The notes beneath the pieces were generated by a model that saw only the letters and a list, made by a program, of their open reading frames with translations, was not told the origin of the DNA and made no database searches. A stretch of 64,000 nucleotides of DNA from Sphingobacterium cavernae (GTDB lineage Bacteria; Bacteroidota; Bacteroidia; Sphingobacteriales; Sphingobacteriaceae). The position numbers were made by a program, and so were the translations under genes. Below, in pieces: positions 46,761 to 55,468 of this stretch (positions are counted from its first letter, which is position 1; every line of letters begins with the position of its first letter). The stretch is from assembly GCF_008520265.1 (NCBI RefSeq), contig NZ_VIQM01000065.1, positions 108,649 through 172,648 of the forward strand, in the 5' to 3' direction.

Positions 46761-47414
46761 ATGAAATTTCACAAAGAAGGATATACAAGTTTAGCTTTAG
46801 TTGTTTTATTTATTTTTATAATTAATGCAACAGCTGATTATTTCGATGCTAATCAGTATGTTAAATGGTTTTTATACCTTATATCAGCATTTCTTTTTAT
46901 TACGATTGTTCAATTCTTTCGTAGCCCCAAAAAAGTAATTACGCTAGACGAAAGTGCAATACTTTGCCCTGCAGATGGTAAAGTAGTCGTGATTGAAGAG
47001 ACAGAGGAAACTGAGTATTTTAATGATAGAAGATTACAAGTTTCTATTTTTATGTCTCCTGTAAATGTTCACGTGAATAGAAATCCTATTTCGGGTATAG
47101 TATCTTATTTCAAATATCACCCTGGTAAGTTTTTAGTCGCATGGCATCCAAAATCATCTACAGAAAACGAGAGAACTACTGTAGTAGTGAAAAAAAATAA
47201 TGGCGTGGAAGTTCTTTTTCGTCAGATTGCTGGAGCATTAGCACGTAGAATCGTATGGTACGTGAAAGAAGGAGATAAAGTACAACAAGGCCAAGAATTC
47301 GGATTTATTAAATTTGGTTCTCGTGTAGATGTATTTTTGCCTATTGGCACTAAAGTAACGGTAAATATCGGAGAGAAGGTAATAGGCGGCAAAACAGTTA
47401 TTGCGCGTTTTTAA
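46761..47414 (+). CDS. psd: Phosphatidylserine decarboxylase
   Basis: Converts phosphatidylserine to phosphatidylethanolamine at the membrane. The 217-residue proenzyme has one N-terminal membrane region (two helices, about 8-40) and the self-cleavage site KFGSRVDVFLP (Gly186-Ser187), where the pyruvoyl group is formed. I chose the ATG at 46761 because a -7 box lies just upstream and MKFHKEGY is the usual start; the longer start adds residues not typical of the family. It belongs to the short Psd subfamily. Confidence 0.93.
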   Translation: MKFHKEGYTSLALVVLFIFIINATADYFDANQYVKWFLYLISAFLFITIVQFFRSPKKVITLDESAILCPADGKVVVIEETEETEYFNDRRLQVSIFMSPVNVHVNRNPISGIVSYFKYHPGKFLVAWHPKSSTENERTTVVVKKNNGVEVLFRQIAGALARRIVWYVKEGDKVQQGQEFGFIKFGSRVDVFLPIGTKVTVNIGEKVIGGKTVIARF

Positions 47415-47444
47415 TATTATCTTAACATTAAATAAGTAATTTAG
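47411..47444 (+). promoter_or_regulatory. PHO-box-like promoter of the histidine kinase gene
   Basis: Two tandem 11-bp repeats, TTAATATTATC (47411-47421) and TTAACATTAAA (47422-47432), are followed after 4 nt by TAATTTAG (47437-47444), a one-mismatch -7 box. The TTAACA repeat with 11-bp period is the known form of PhoP/PhoB sites. The same layout with the same 4-nt gap occurs before the DUF47/PiT pair. The first repeat overlaps the psd stop codon. Confidence 0.55.
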
Positions 47445-47467
47445 CCTCATCATATGAGGCTTTTTTT
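47443..47467 (+). terminator. Terminator hairpin after psd, abutting the kinase start
   Basis: A perfect 8-bp inverted repeat (AGCCTCAT and ATGAGGCT, loop CAT) with seven T directly after it; the kinase ATG begins on the next base. It should end psd transcription. If the kinase promoter starts near 47449, its transcript would begin inside the left arm and escape the hairpin. Confidence 0.8.
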
Positions 47468-48505
47468 ATGAACTTTAGGTTGCTAGTTTTTTATATATCA
47501 GCTGGTTTTTCACTTTCACTTGCAAGTGTGAGTTATTTCTATGCGCAGGATTGGCAACATTCATTGCTGATAATGATTGTCTCTTTTGTGATTAGTTTTA
47601 TTATTCTTACCAATATATTGCACTACCATATCCATACACGTATCAGCAATATTTATAAACTTATTCGCAGTCTCAAATTAGGCAAAGACATGAAAGTCGT
47701 CTTAGCAGAGCACGCAAGTGAAGATCCTATTCTTAGTACAGAAAAAGAAGTCCGCGATTGGGCTATTCAAAAGTCTTCTGAGATAGACCAACTAAAAGCA
47801 CAAGAAAAATTTCGCAGGGAATTTCTTTCAAATATTTCACATGAATTCAAAACGCCGCTTTTTGCGATTCAAGGTTATATCGAAACCTTAAAGGATGGTA
47901 TGATCGAGGAGGATGTAGAAATGGCAAACAATTTTTTGAATAAAGCTTCCCGAAATATAGATCGTCTTACATATCTTTTGAATGATCTTGACGAAATATC
48001 AAAACTTGAATCAGGACAAATTTCTATTAATCTTGAAAAATTCGACATCGTAGAACTTATTTTAGAAACCGTTGACCATTTAATCGATAAAGCACAAAAG
48101 CAGAATATTGAAATTATTATCGATTTAAAAAATAACAATCCAATTTTTGTGAAAGCTGACAGACAGCGTATTCAGCAAGTTTTAATCAATTTGATTGACA
48201 ATTCTATTAAATACGGAAGAGATGGTGGTAAAACTAAAGTAAACATTTACCCACTTCTTGATCAGATTTTAGTGGAAGTGACCGATAATGGATTTGGTAT
48301 TGAAGAAAAAAATATACCTCGAGTCTTCGAGCGGTTTTTCCGTACCGACAAAAGTCGATCTCGTGACATTGGCGGCTCAGGATTAGGTTTATCGATAGTA
48401 AAACACATTATCGAGGCACATGAGCAGACCGTACATGCACGTAGCACAGAGGGCATAGGCACAACATTTGGTTTCACATTAGCGAAATCAAAAGCCCACC
48501 ACTAA
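47468..48505 (+). CDS. Sensor histidine kinase, probably PhoR-like
   Basis: A 345-residue membrane histidine kinase. Two N-terminal helices (about 4-25 and 32-51) enclose only a very short periplasmic loop. A HAMP-like linker precedes the dimerisation helix with the phospho-acceptor His125 in SNISHEFKTPLFAIQGY. The ATPase domain has INLIDNSIKYG (N box), TDNGFGIEEKN (G1) and GGSGLGLSIV (G2). No response regulator gene lies beside it. PHO-like repeats precede both this gene and the downstream phosphate transporter unit, so a role in phosphate sensing is likely but inferred. Confidence 0.9.
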   Translation: MNFRLLVFYISAGFSLSLASVSYFYAQDWQHSLLIMIVSFVISFIILTNILHYHIHTRISNIYKLIRSLKLGKDMKVVLAEHASEDPILSTEKEVRDWAIQKSSEIDQLKAQEKFRREFLSNISHEFKTPLFAIQGYIETLKDGMIEEDVEMANNFLNKASRNIDRLTYLLNDLDEISKLESGQISINLEKFDIVELILETVDHLIDKAQKQNIEIIIDLKNNNPIFVKADRQRIQQVLINLIDNSIKYGRDGGKTKVNIYPLLDQILVEVTDNGFGIEEKNIPRVFERFFRTDKSRSRDIGGSGLGLSIVKHIIEAHEQTVHARSTEGIGTTFGFTLAKSKAHH

Positions 48506-48521
48506 AAATTTCTGAAAAGAC

Positions 48522-48555
48522 TTAACATTAAATTAACATTAAGATTATACATTTG
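48522..48555 (+). promoter_or_regulatory. PHO-box-like promoter of the DUF47-PiT unit
   Basis: Two tandem 11-bp repeats, TTAACATTAAA (48522-48532) and TTAACATTAAG (48533-48543), then 4 nt, then TACATTTG (48548-48555), a perfect -7 box. The repeats replace the -33 region, as expected for a PhoB-activated promoter. Downstream genes are a PhoU-like protein and a phosphate transporter, which fits. Confidence 0.68.
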
Positions 48556-48571
48556 GTGAAAATATAAGTAT

Positions 48572-49219
48572 ATGTCACTAAATAGTATTTTTCAGTACTT
48601 TGTCCCAAAGGATAAAAAGTTCTTTCCTTTATTTGAACAAGCGGGTGCCAATTTAATAGAAATGGCTAAGCTTTTGAAAGAATGTGTCAACACACCTAAT
48701 ATTGAAGACAGAAAATCTATATCTAAGAAACTTGAAGATTTAGAGCATGTTGGAGATAATATCACCCACCAAATCCACCTTGAATTAGGACGTAATTTCA
48801 TCACACCATTTGATAGAGAAGATATCCACGCATTAGCAAGTTCTTTGGACGATGTGGCAGACTTTATTCATGGCGCTTCGAATCGTATTCAATTATACAA
48901 AGTAGAAAAAACTACGCAGCCTATGATTGAATTAACAGAATTGATCTTAGAAGCTACAGAACATGTTGCTAAAGCATTATTCGAATTAAAGGATTTAAAA
49001 AATATCCGCAACATTACGGATTCTTGCGTACGAATTAACAGTGTTGAAAACAAAGCAGATTACATCTTTGACAGAGCGGTAGCAGATCTTTTCGAATTCG
49101 AAACAGATGCAATCTCTTTGATCAAACATAAAGAAGTATTGTCAGCAATGGAAGATGCTACGGACAAATGTGAAGATGTAGCGAATGTATTAGAAAGTAT
49201 TCTGGTTAAAAATGCCTAA
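48572..49219 (+). CDS. DUF47 (PhoU-like) phosphate transport accessory protein
   Basis: A 215-residue all-helical cytoplasmic protein of the DUF47/TIGR00153 family, related to PhoU. Characteristic parts are LEHVGDNITHQIHLELGRNFITPFDREDIHALASSLDDVADFIHG-type helices with acidic residues that bind metal in PhoU relatives. It lies 33 bp before the PiT transporter gene, the usual arrangement. It is thought to regulate the transporter. A PHO-like promoter lies just upstream. Confidence 0.95.
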   Translation: MSLNSIFQYFVPKDKKFFPLFEQAGANLIEMAKLLKECVNTPNIEDRKSISKKLEDLEHVGDNITHQIHLELGRNFITPFDREDIHALASSLDDVADFIHGASNRIQLYKVEKTTQPMIELTELILEATEHVAKALFELKDLKNIRNITDSCVRINSVENKADYIFDRAVADLFEFETDAISLIKHKEVLSAMEDATDKCEDVANVLESILVKNA

Positions 49220-49252
49220 TCATTTATATTAATCTACTTTAATTCATTCAAC

Positions 49253-50263
49253 ATGATTACAACATTATTAGTGGTAGTTATTGTCTTGGCCATTGCATTT
49301 GATTATATCAATGGATTTCACGATGCAGCTAATTCAATCGCCACAATAGTCTCGACCAAAGTATTAACACCATTAATGGCTGTACTTTGGGCTGCGATTT
49401 TCAATTTTGCAGCATACTTTTATTTCACAGATCACAAAGTTGCCAATACAATCGCGAAGACTGTATTAGAAGAATATATTACCTTAGAAGTTATCTTCGC
49501 AGGATTAGTAGCAGCTATCTCTTGGAATTTATTTACATGGTACTACGGTATTCCTTCAAGTTCTTCGCATACATTAATTGGTGGTTTTGCGGGTTCGGGT
49601 ATGGCTTATGCTTTATTTTTAGGAGCAAATCCAATCGATGCAATTAATATTAGTGCAACTTTAAAAATCATTTCTTTTATAGTACTAGCGCCAGTCATTG
49701 GTATGACCATATCCATAATTATTACACTTATAATTATAAATATATGCCGCAATGCGAAACCTCGTGTGGCAGAGAAATGGTTTAAAATTCTTCAATTAAT
49801 TTCATCTGCAGGATTAAGCTTTGCACATGGTGGTAACGATGCCCAAAAAGTAATGGGTATTATTTTCGTAGCGATGATTGCTGGAGGCGCAGCAACAGCT
49901 GGAGAGCAAATGCCCGAATGGATTCCAATCTCTTGTTACGCGGCTATTGCATTGGGAACAATGAGTGGAGGTTGGAAAATTGTGAAAACAATGGGTACTA
50001 AAATCACTAAAGTTACTCCATTAGAAGGTGTAAGTGCAGAAAGTGCTGGTGCGGTTACATTAGGTATCACTGAACACTTCGGTATTCCAGCATCAACGAC
50101 ACATACGATCACTGGTGCAATCATCGGTGTAGGTGTAGTGAAAAGAGTCTCTGCTGTAAGATGGGGGGTGACGATAAGCTTACTTTGGGCCTGGGTATTA
50201 ACAATACCAGTCAGTGCAGTACTTGGTGGTATTACTTTAGCAATTATTCATTATATATTATAA
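49253..50263 (+). CDS. PiT family inorganic phosphate transporter
   Basis: A 336-residue membrane transporter with about ten helices. It carries both inverted PiT signature repeats: DYINGFHDAANSIATIVSTKVL near residues 14-35 and SFAHGGNDAQKVMG in the second half, and two copies of the PSSSSHTLIGG/PASTTHTITGA loop. It imports phosphate with protons or sodium. It is co-transcribed with the DUF47 gene and followed by a strong terminator. It is on the short side for the family but complete. Confidence 0.96.
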   Translation: MITTLLVVVIVLAIAFDYINGFHDAANSIATIVSTKVLTPLMAVLWAAIFNFAAYFYFTDHKVANTIAKTVLEEYITLEVIFAGLVAAISWNLFTWYYGIPSSSSHTLIGGFAGSGMAYALFLGANPIDAINISATLKIISFIVLAPVIGMTISIIITLIIINICRNAKPRVAEKWFKILQLISSAGLSFAHGGNDAQKVMGIIFVAMIAGGAATAGEQMPEWIPISCYAAIALGTMSGGWKIVKTMGTKITKVTPLEGVSAESAGAVTLGITEHFGIPASTTHTITGAIIGVGVVKRVSAVRWGVTISLLWAWVLTIPVSAVLGGITLAIIHYIL

Positions 50264-50266
50264 TAT

Positions 50267-50314
50267 AAAAAAGAATAGTGATGTGGGCAAAATACTACGT
50301 CACTATTCTTTTTT
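50267..50314 (+). terminator. Terminator after the PiT gene
   Basis: A perfect 15-bp inverted repeat (AAAAAAGAATAGTGA at 50267-50281 and its complement at 50300-50314) with an 18-nt loop, ending in T6, starting just after the PiT stop codon. Confidence 0.85.
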
Positions 50315-50508
50315 ATTGAATATCGTGTAACTTTTTAATGATATGAGTTGCTAGATTATAACCAAATATTTAGTTTTACGTAAAATTTTGACTACATTAG
50401 TCATTTATTTAACACTTGATGGCGTTTATTTTTTTGGCATCATTATTGTTAAGTAATGTTAAATTAGAAAACAATTAAAAATTTTTATAACCTTAAACAA
50501 AAAAGAGT

Positions 50509-51909
50509 ATGAACTATTCTACAATTAAAAAAACAGCTGTTGCCGCTTCTTTAGTAGCCGCTTTAGGTTACGCTGATGTAGCTCAAGCACAAACTCCTAC
50601 TGTATTCGGTGGCCGTTCTCAATACAGAACATGGTCAATTGGCTTACAAGGTGGTATCACAACTCCTAATGCTATTATCGGTGGTTCAAATGCTTATGGT
50701 CAAAAAGTTGGTCTTTTCCAAAATAAAGTTGGAGAATACTATGGTTTAACAATCCGTAAACAATTCTCTCACTTATTCGGATTAGAATTAGAAGGTAACC
50801 GTGGTAAAGTTAAAACTTACAACCATGATTTATCAGGATCTACTGGTAACGGCGCTGTTGAAACAAATTCATGGTTAACTGCTGGTTCAAAGTCAGCAAT
50901 CACTGAAGTAAACTGGGCAGCTAGTTTAAATGGTGTTTTCCAATTAGGAACTATTGACTTTTTAAGAAGAGAAAATGCTGTTAATTTTTACGCTAAAGTT
51001 GGTTTAGGTGTTTTAGCTAATAATCCAGTATTATACGCGAACAACGACTTCACTGGTGCTTCTTTTGACAACAAAGGTAACTGGGGTGAAGAAATTTTCG
51101 GAGATCGTGAACCTACTGGTGATAGAGATTATAAATTAGCAGCATACGTTCCTGTAGGAGTTGGTGTTAAATTTAAATTATCTGAAGTTGTAGCATTGAA
51201 CTTAGGTTACACAATGAACTTCACTGATGATAACTATTTCTATGGACCATCTGATCGTTCTACTGGAAAACAAAAATTCTCTAACCTATACGGTGGTTTA
51301 GAATTTACATTAGGTTCTCGCGATAAAGAAAACTTAACTTTTGCTAACCCAGTATCTACATTATACGATGAACTGAAAGATCCTTCATTACGTAACGAAG
51401 TTGAAGCATTAAAACAACGTGTTTCTACTTTAGAAGGTACAGTTGATCAATTAGGTAAAGATTCTGATGGCGACGGTGTTTCTGACAAATTTGATAAATG
51501 CCCTAACACTCCTGCTGGCACAGTAGTTGATGGTTCTGGATGTCCAATCAAATTCCCTGAGTCTAAGCAAGAATTAACTTCAAATGCATATTTTGCTCCT
51601 ATCGCTTTCGAGTTTGATAGTTCAGTATTGAAAACAGAATCATATGCTACTTTGGATAAATTAGCTAAAGAATTACGTGATTCAAATGGTACAGTTACTT
51701 TAGACGGATATGCTTCTGCAGAAGGTACTGAAGAATACAACATTAACTTATCTAAAGACCGTGCTAACGCTGTAAAACAATACTTAGTTAACGCTGGTGT
51801 TGCTGCTTCAAGCATTAATGCAAATGGTTACGGTGAAGCTAATCCAATTGCTTCAAATGCAACTGAAGAAGGACGTGTTCAAAACCGTCGTGTTGAGATC
51901 AAAAAATAA
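50509..51909 (+). CDS. OmpA-family outer membrane protein
   Basis: A 466-residue protein. Signal peptide (cleavage near ADVAQAQT, residue 27), an N-terminal beta-barrel of about 270 residues, a coiled segment (LRNEVEALKQRVSTLEGTVDQL), a calcium-binding thrombospondin type 3 repeat (DSDGDGVSDKFDKCPNTPAGTVVDGSGCP) and a C-terminal OmpA domain with the peptidoglycan motif LSKDRANAVKQYLVNAGV. It links the outer membrane to peptidoglycan. Rich use of a few codons suggests high expression. A terminator follows. Confidence 0.95.
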   Translation: MNYSTIKKTAVAASLVAALGYADVAQAQTPTVFGGRSQYRTWSIGLQGGITTPNAIIGGSNAYGQKVGLFQNKVGEYYGLTIRKQFSHLFGLELEGNRGKVKTYNHDLSGSTGNGAVETNSWLTAGSKSAITEVNWAASLNGVFQLGTIDFLRRENAVNFYAKVGLGVLANNPVLYANNDFTGASFDNKGNWGEEIFGDREPTGDRDYKLAAYVPVGVGVKFKLSEVVALNLGYTMNFTDDNYFYGPSDRSTGKQKFSNLYGGLEFTLGSRDKENLTFANPVSTLYDELKDPSLRNEVEALKQRVSTLEGTVDQLGKDSDGDGVSDKFDKCPNTPAGTVVDGSGCPIKFPESKQELTSNAYFAPIAFEFDSSVLKTESYATLDKLAKELRDSNGTVTLDGYASAEGTEEYNINLSKDRANAVKQYLVNAGVAASSINANGYGEANPIASNATEEGRVQNRRVEIKK

Positions 51910-51934
51910 TTATAATTTATAATTATTCAGCATA

Positions 51935-51967
51935 AAGAAGCCGTCACATTTTATGTGACGGCTTCTT
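51935..51967 (+). terminator. Terminator after the OmpA-family gene
   Basis: Perfect 15-bp inverted repeat (AAGAAGCCGTCACAT and its complement, loop TTT) 25 bp after the stop codon, followed by a T-rich stretch. Confidence 0.88.
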
Positions 51968-52075
51968 AGTTTTTAAACCTTTACACCACAGCATACTCTA
52001 AACTTGTGGATATGTGGAAAATAATTTACGAGCGTTATATATAAAAAGCGTATTTTTCACTAAATTGGATAGGAT

Positions 52076-53488
52076 ATGGAAGAGGAATTTGATTTTGGAT
52101 CAGCAGAAGAGCAAAAAAAATTTGTAAACCGTTTTGAAGAAATGATTCGAAACGAGGATCAATATTTTTTTGACGCAAATACTTTTGAAAGTATAATAGA
52201 TTTTTATTCTGACAAGAACGATTCCATTAAGGCTTTGCAGGTCATTGAATTTGCAACCAGCCAACACCCCTATGAAGCTGGATTCTATGCTAAGAAAGCG
52301 CAAATTCTATCGCTTATGCGTCAATTTTCTTTAGCACTTGAAGCCATCGAGAAAGCTGAATCTTTAGAACCTTCGGATTCTGACATTCTGCTTATCAAAG
52401 CATCCATATATGCTTCACAAGGGAACTTTGATACTTCAGAAGAACTGTTTAGTCAGGCATTAGAAAATGCTGAAAATAAAGCTGAAATATACCATCAATT
52501 GGCTACTATATATCAAATGCAAGCCAATTTTTCTAAAGCCAAGGATTTCTTAAAGAAATCACTTAAAATATCTGTAGATAATCCTGATGCGTTATTAGAA
52601 CTCAACTTTTGTTACGATGTGCTAGATGAAAAGGAAGAATGTCTAGAATTTTTTACTAAGTTAATTGATCAAGATCCATATTCTTATAATTGTTGGTACT
52701 ATTTGGGTAACGCATATCATAAACTCAGCCGATATGAAGAAGCAATTGATGCCTATGATTATGCCATATTGATTAATGAAAGTTTTTCATCTGCTTATTT
52801 CAACAAAGGAAATGCGTTAGTGAATTTGGATCGCTACACAGAGGCTATTGAAATTTATAAGCAAACTTTTGAGTATGAACAACCAAACGCAGATACGTAT
52901 TGTGCTATTGGGGAATGCTACGAGAAGTTGGAGTTAATGGATACTGCACGTGATTATTACAAAAAAGCGGTCAAACTAGATACTGAAATGGCAGACGCTT
53001 GGTTTGGTATTGGCGTAACACTAGATTTCGAAGAACGCTATTTTGAATCTTTGCACTTTTACAAAAAGGCTTTAGAGTTGGACGATGAGAATCCAGATTA
53101 TTGGTTTGCAATAGCAGATGCGCGTTACAAATTAGGACAGATTGAAGAGTCCGAATTAGCTTATACTAAAGTCGTGGAATTGAATCCAAGTGATATTGAA
53201 GCGTGGTTGGACTTTTCATCCATATATTTTGAACAAAATAAGATTAACGAAGCTATTGAAACAATTTCTGAAGCGATAAAAATTAACACAGAAGCTCCAG
53301 AATTGTATTATAGATTAGTTGCGTACTTATTTGCAAATGGGCAATATACTGAAGCATTAAATTTCCTAGAACTTGCTTTGGCATTTGGTCCAGAAAAACA
53401 CCACATACTATTTGAATACCTTCCGCAATTGCAAGGAAATCAAATTATTGTAGAAATCATAAAAAAGTATACCGACAAGAATGATTAA
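52076..53488 (+). CDS. Tetratricopeptide-repeat protein
   Basis: A 470-residue protein without signal peptide, made of tandem TPR units across its whole length, for example YNCWYYLGNAYHKLSRYEEAIDAY and ADAWFGIGVTLDFEERYFESLHFY, each about 34 residues. It should be a cytoplasmic protein-interaction scaffold. It heads a run of tightly packed genes and overlaps aroE by 8 bp. The partner is unknown. Confidence 0.9.
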   Translation: MEEEFDFGSAEEQKKFVNRFEEMIRNEDQYFFDANTFESIIDFYSDKNDSIKALQVIEFATSQHPYEAGFYAKKAQILSLMRQFSLALEAIEKAESLEPSDSDILLIKASIYASQGNFDTSEELFSQALENAENKAEIYHQLATIYQMQANFSKAKDFLKKSLKISVDNPDALLELNFCYDVLDEKEECLEFFTKLIDQDPYSYNCWYYLGNAYHKLSRYEEAIDAYDYAILINESFSSAYFNKGNALVNLDRYTEAIEIYKQTFEYEQPNADTYCAIGECYEKLELMDTARDYYKKAVKLDTEMADAWFGIGVTLDFEERYFESLHFYKKALELDDENPDYWFAIADARYKLGQIEESELAYTKVVELNPSDIEAWLDFSSIYFEQNKINEAIETISEAIKINTEAPELYYRLVAYLFANGQYTEALNFLELALAFGPEKHHILFEYLPQLQGNQIIVEIIKKYTDKND

Positions 53489-54230
53489 GTTAGGGTTAAT
53501 TGGATATCCTTTGGGACATTCCTTTTCTAAAAATTACTATTTAACAAAATTCGAAAAAGAAAATATTGACAATGTGCATTACGACACATATGCTATTGAG
53601 CATATTGATCAATTTCCGAAAATTTTTGACCAAGATCAAACATTTCGAGGATTCAATGTTACCCTTCCACACAAGCAGGCGGTTATCCCCTATTTAGATG
53701 AATTGTCTGAGGAAGCATCAGTTATGAAGGCTGTCAATTGCATCACGATTTCATATAAAGATGGGAAATCTTTTTTAAAGGGATACAATACGGATGCTTA
53801 TGGATTTCAAAAATCTTTGGAGCCTCTATTATTGCCAAATCACTCACAAGCTTTGGTATTAGGAAATGGCGGAGCTGCCAAAGCCGTATTCCACTCTCTT
53901 GATCAATTAGGTATTCCATACAAAATTGTGAGTCGTAATAAAGATACGGGTGATTTGACTTATGAAAACTTGGACGAAAAGTTAATTTCAGAGCATTCGT
54001 TAATAATAAACTGTTCTCCAGTCGGAACTTACCCTAATATGGATAGTTGTCCCGACATTCCATATAATGGCATTGGTAAGAATCATTTACTTTATGATTT
54101 AATATACAATCCGGAGGAGACATTATTCCTAAAAAAAGGCAAAGAAAGAGGGGCTGTAATCAAAAATGGTTACGAAATGCTTTTATTGCAAGCTGAAAAA
54201 AATTGGGAAATTTGGAGTAACACCTTTTAG
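53481..54230 (+). CDS. aroE: Shikimate dehydrogenase
   Basis: Reduces 3-dehydroshikimate to shikimate with NADPH in aromatic amino acid synthesis. The 249-residue protein has the substrate-site residues SFSKNYY (14-20), Lys65 in NVTLPHKQ, Asp105 in YNTDAYGF, and the nucleotide loop GNGGAAKA (128-135). Slightly shorter than the usual 270 residues but complete. It overlaps the TPR gene by 8 bp, and gldD begins on the base after its stop. Confidence 0.96.
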   Translation: MIKLGLIGYPLGHSFSKNYYLTKFEKENIDNVHYDTYAIEHIDQFPKIFDQDQTFRGFNVTLPHKQAVIPYLDELSEEASVMKAVNCITISYKDGKSFLKGYNTDAYGFQKSLEPLLLPNHSQALVLGNGGAAKAVFHSLDQLGIPYKIVSRNKDTGDLTYENLDEKLISEHSLIINCSPVGTYPNMDSCPDIPYNGIGKNHLLYDLIYNPEETLFLKKGKERGAVIKNGYEMLLLQAEKNWEIWSNTF

Positions 54231-54809
54231 ATGTCACGTACAGCAGTTTTATTATTCATAGTTTTTTGTTTCTTTAGCTGTCAAAATACAGATTACAGTC
54301 CTAAACCAAAAGCTTATCATCGCATTGATTTTCCAGAAAAAAAATACACAAATCAATCAGTAGTTGGGTGTCCCTTTCTATTTGACATTCCTGCCTACAG
54401 CTTATTAATTGATGATACGAATAAAAATGCGAAACCTTGTTGGAAAAACATTGATTTCCCACAATTCAATGCACGTTTACATTTGAGCTACTTTGCAATT
54501 GATAAATTCGCAACGCTGGATGCATTAACAGAAGACGCAAGGGCATTCGTATTTAAGCATACTACAAAAGCAACTGCTATTGATCAGCAAAAAATTGCTA
54601 ACCCAGAAAATAATGTTCATGGACTTGTCTACAATATACAAGGAAATACCGCCTCTAATTTTCAATTTTTTGTATCCGACCAGAAAAATCATTATTTGAG
54701 AGGTGCTTTATATTTTAATGAAAAACCAAACCTAGATTCTATTCAACCCGTTCTTGATTTTCTAAAATCAGACATTCAGCACATGATTTCTACGATTAGA
54801 TGGAAATAA
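54231..54809 (+). CDS. gldD: Gliding motility lipoprotein GldD
   Basis: A 192-residue lipoprotein (lipobox FFSC, Cys17) matching the GldD family by its start NTDYSPKPKAYHRIDFPEKKY and the YNIQGNTASNFQFFVSD region. GldD is required for gliding in Flavobacterium, but homologues occur in non-gliding relatives, so its presence does not prove motility. The gene begins directly after the aroE stop codon. The real role in this organism is unknown. Confidence 0.92.
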   Translation: MSRTAVLLFIVFCFFSCQNTDYSPKPKAYHRIDFPEKKYTNQSVVGCPFLFDIPAYSLLIDDTNKNAKPCWKNIDFPQFNARLHLSYFAIDKFATLDALTEDARAFVFKHTTKATAIDQQKIANPENNVHGLVYNIQGNTASNFQFFVSDQKNHYLRGALYFNEKPNLDSIQPVLDFLKSDIQHMISTIRWK

Positions 54810-54826
54810 ATAGTTAAATTTGATTC

Positions 54827-55468
54827 ATGTTAACTATTGAAACATTTACATTTAATCCATACCAAGAAAACACGTATCTAATTATCGATCAAGAAGGTAA
54901 TTGTGTAATTATAGATCCCGGAATGCACTCATTACAAGAACAAAGTTATTTTAAAGATTTTATTGTGAATAATAATCTTAAACCTACTTTACTGTTAAAT
55001 ACGCATTGTCATATTGATCATGTACTTGGAAACCATTTCATTCACGAAAATTGGGGATTAAAACCAAATTTTCATGAATTTGAAGTTCCTGTACTTGTTT
55101 CTGTAGAAAACTACGCCCCGCAAATGGGTTTTCGATACGAAACATCACCAATTCCAGAGACATTCATTCAAGATAAAGAGATAATAGAATTCGGAGGTCA
55201 TAAAATAGAGGCTATTTTTGCGCCAGGCCATTCTCCTGGTCATTTATGTTATTATATCGCTGACCAAAAAATTTTAATAGGTGGTGATGTGTTATTTCAG
55301 AATAGTATAGGTCGCACAGATTTGCCTGGAGGTGATCATCAGACACTTTTAAATAGTATACAAAAACGTATCTACAGGTTACCTGAAAATGTCGAAGTAT
55401 ATCCTGGCCACGGTCCCACCACGACTATTGGATTTGAGAAAAAAACAAACCCTTTTGTGAGAGGATGA
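54827..55468 (+). CDS. MBL-fold metallohydrolase
   Basis: A 213-residue cytoplasmic hydrolase of the glyoxalase II-like metallo-beta-lactamase fold. Metal ligands are in the motif NTHCHIDH (His60, His62, Asp64, His65), with further ligands in APGHSPGH, GGDVLF and YPGHGP. It could be a hydroxyacylglutathione-hydrolase-type enzyme, but the substrate cannot be told from sequence. It ends 4 bp inside the start of the permease gene. Confidence 0.92.
   Translation: MLTIETFTFNPYQENTYLIIDQEGNCVIIDPGMHSLQEQSYFKDFIVNNNLKPTLLLNTHCHIDHVLGNHFIHENWGLKPNFHEFEVPVLVSVENYAPQMGFRYETSPIPETFIQDKEIIEFGGHKIEAIFAPGHSPGHLCYYIADQKILIGGDVLFQNSIGRTDLPGGDHQTLLNSIQKRIYRLPENVEVYPGHGPTTTIGFEKKTNPFVRG

Noticed and set aside
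50447..50462. TTAACA repeats on the minus strand before the OmpA-family gene
   Set aside because: The period is 10 and not 11, the orientation is opposite to the gene, and no -7 box is at the right distance. Likely chance in AT-rich DNA.
51905..51929. AT-only palindrome after the OmpA-family gene
   Set aside because: It is too AT-rich to be a stable hairpin; the GC-rich one at 51935-51967 is the terminator.
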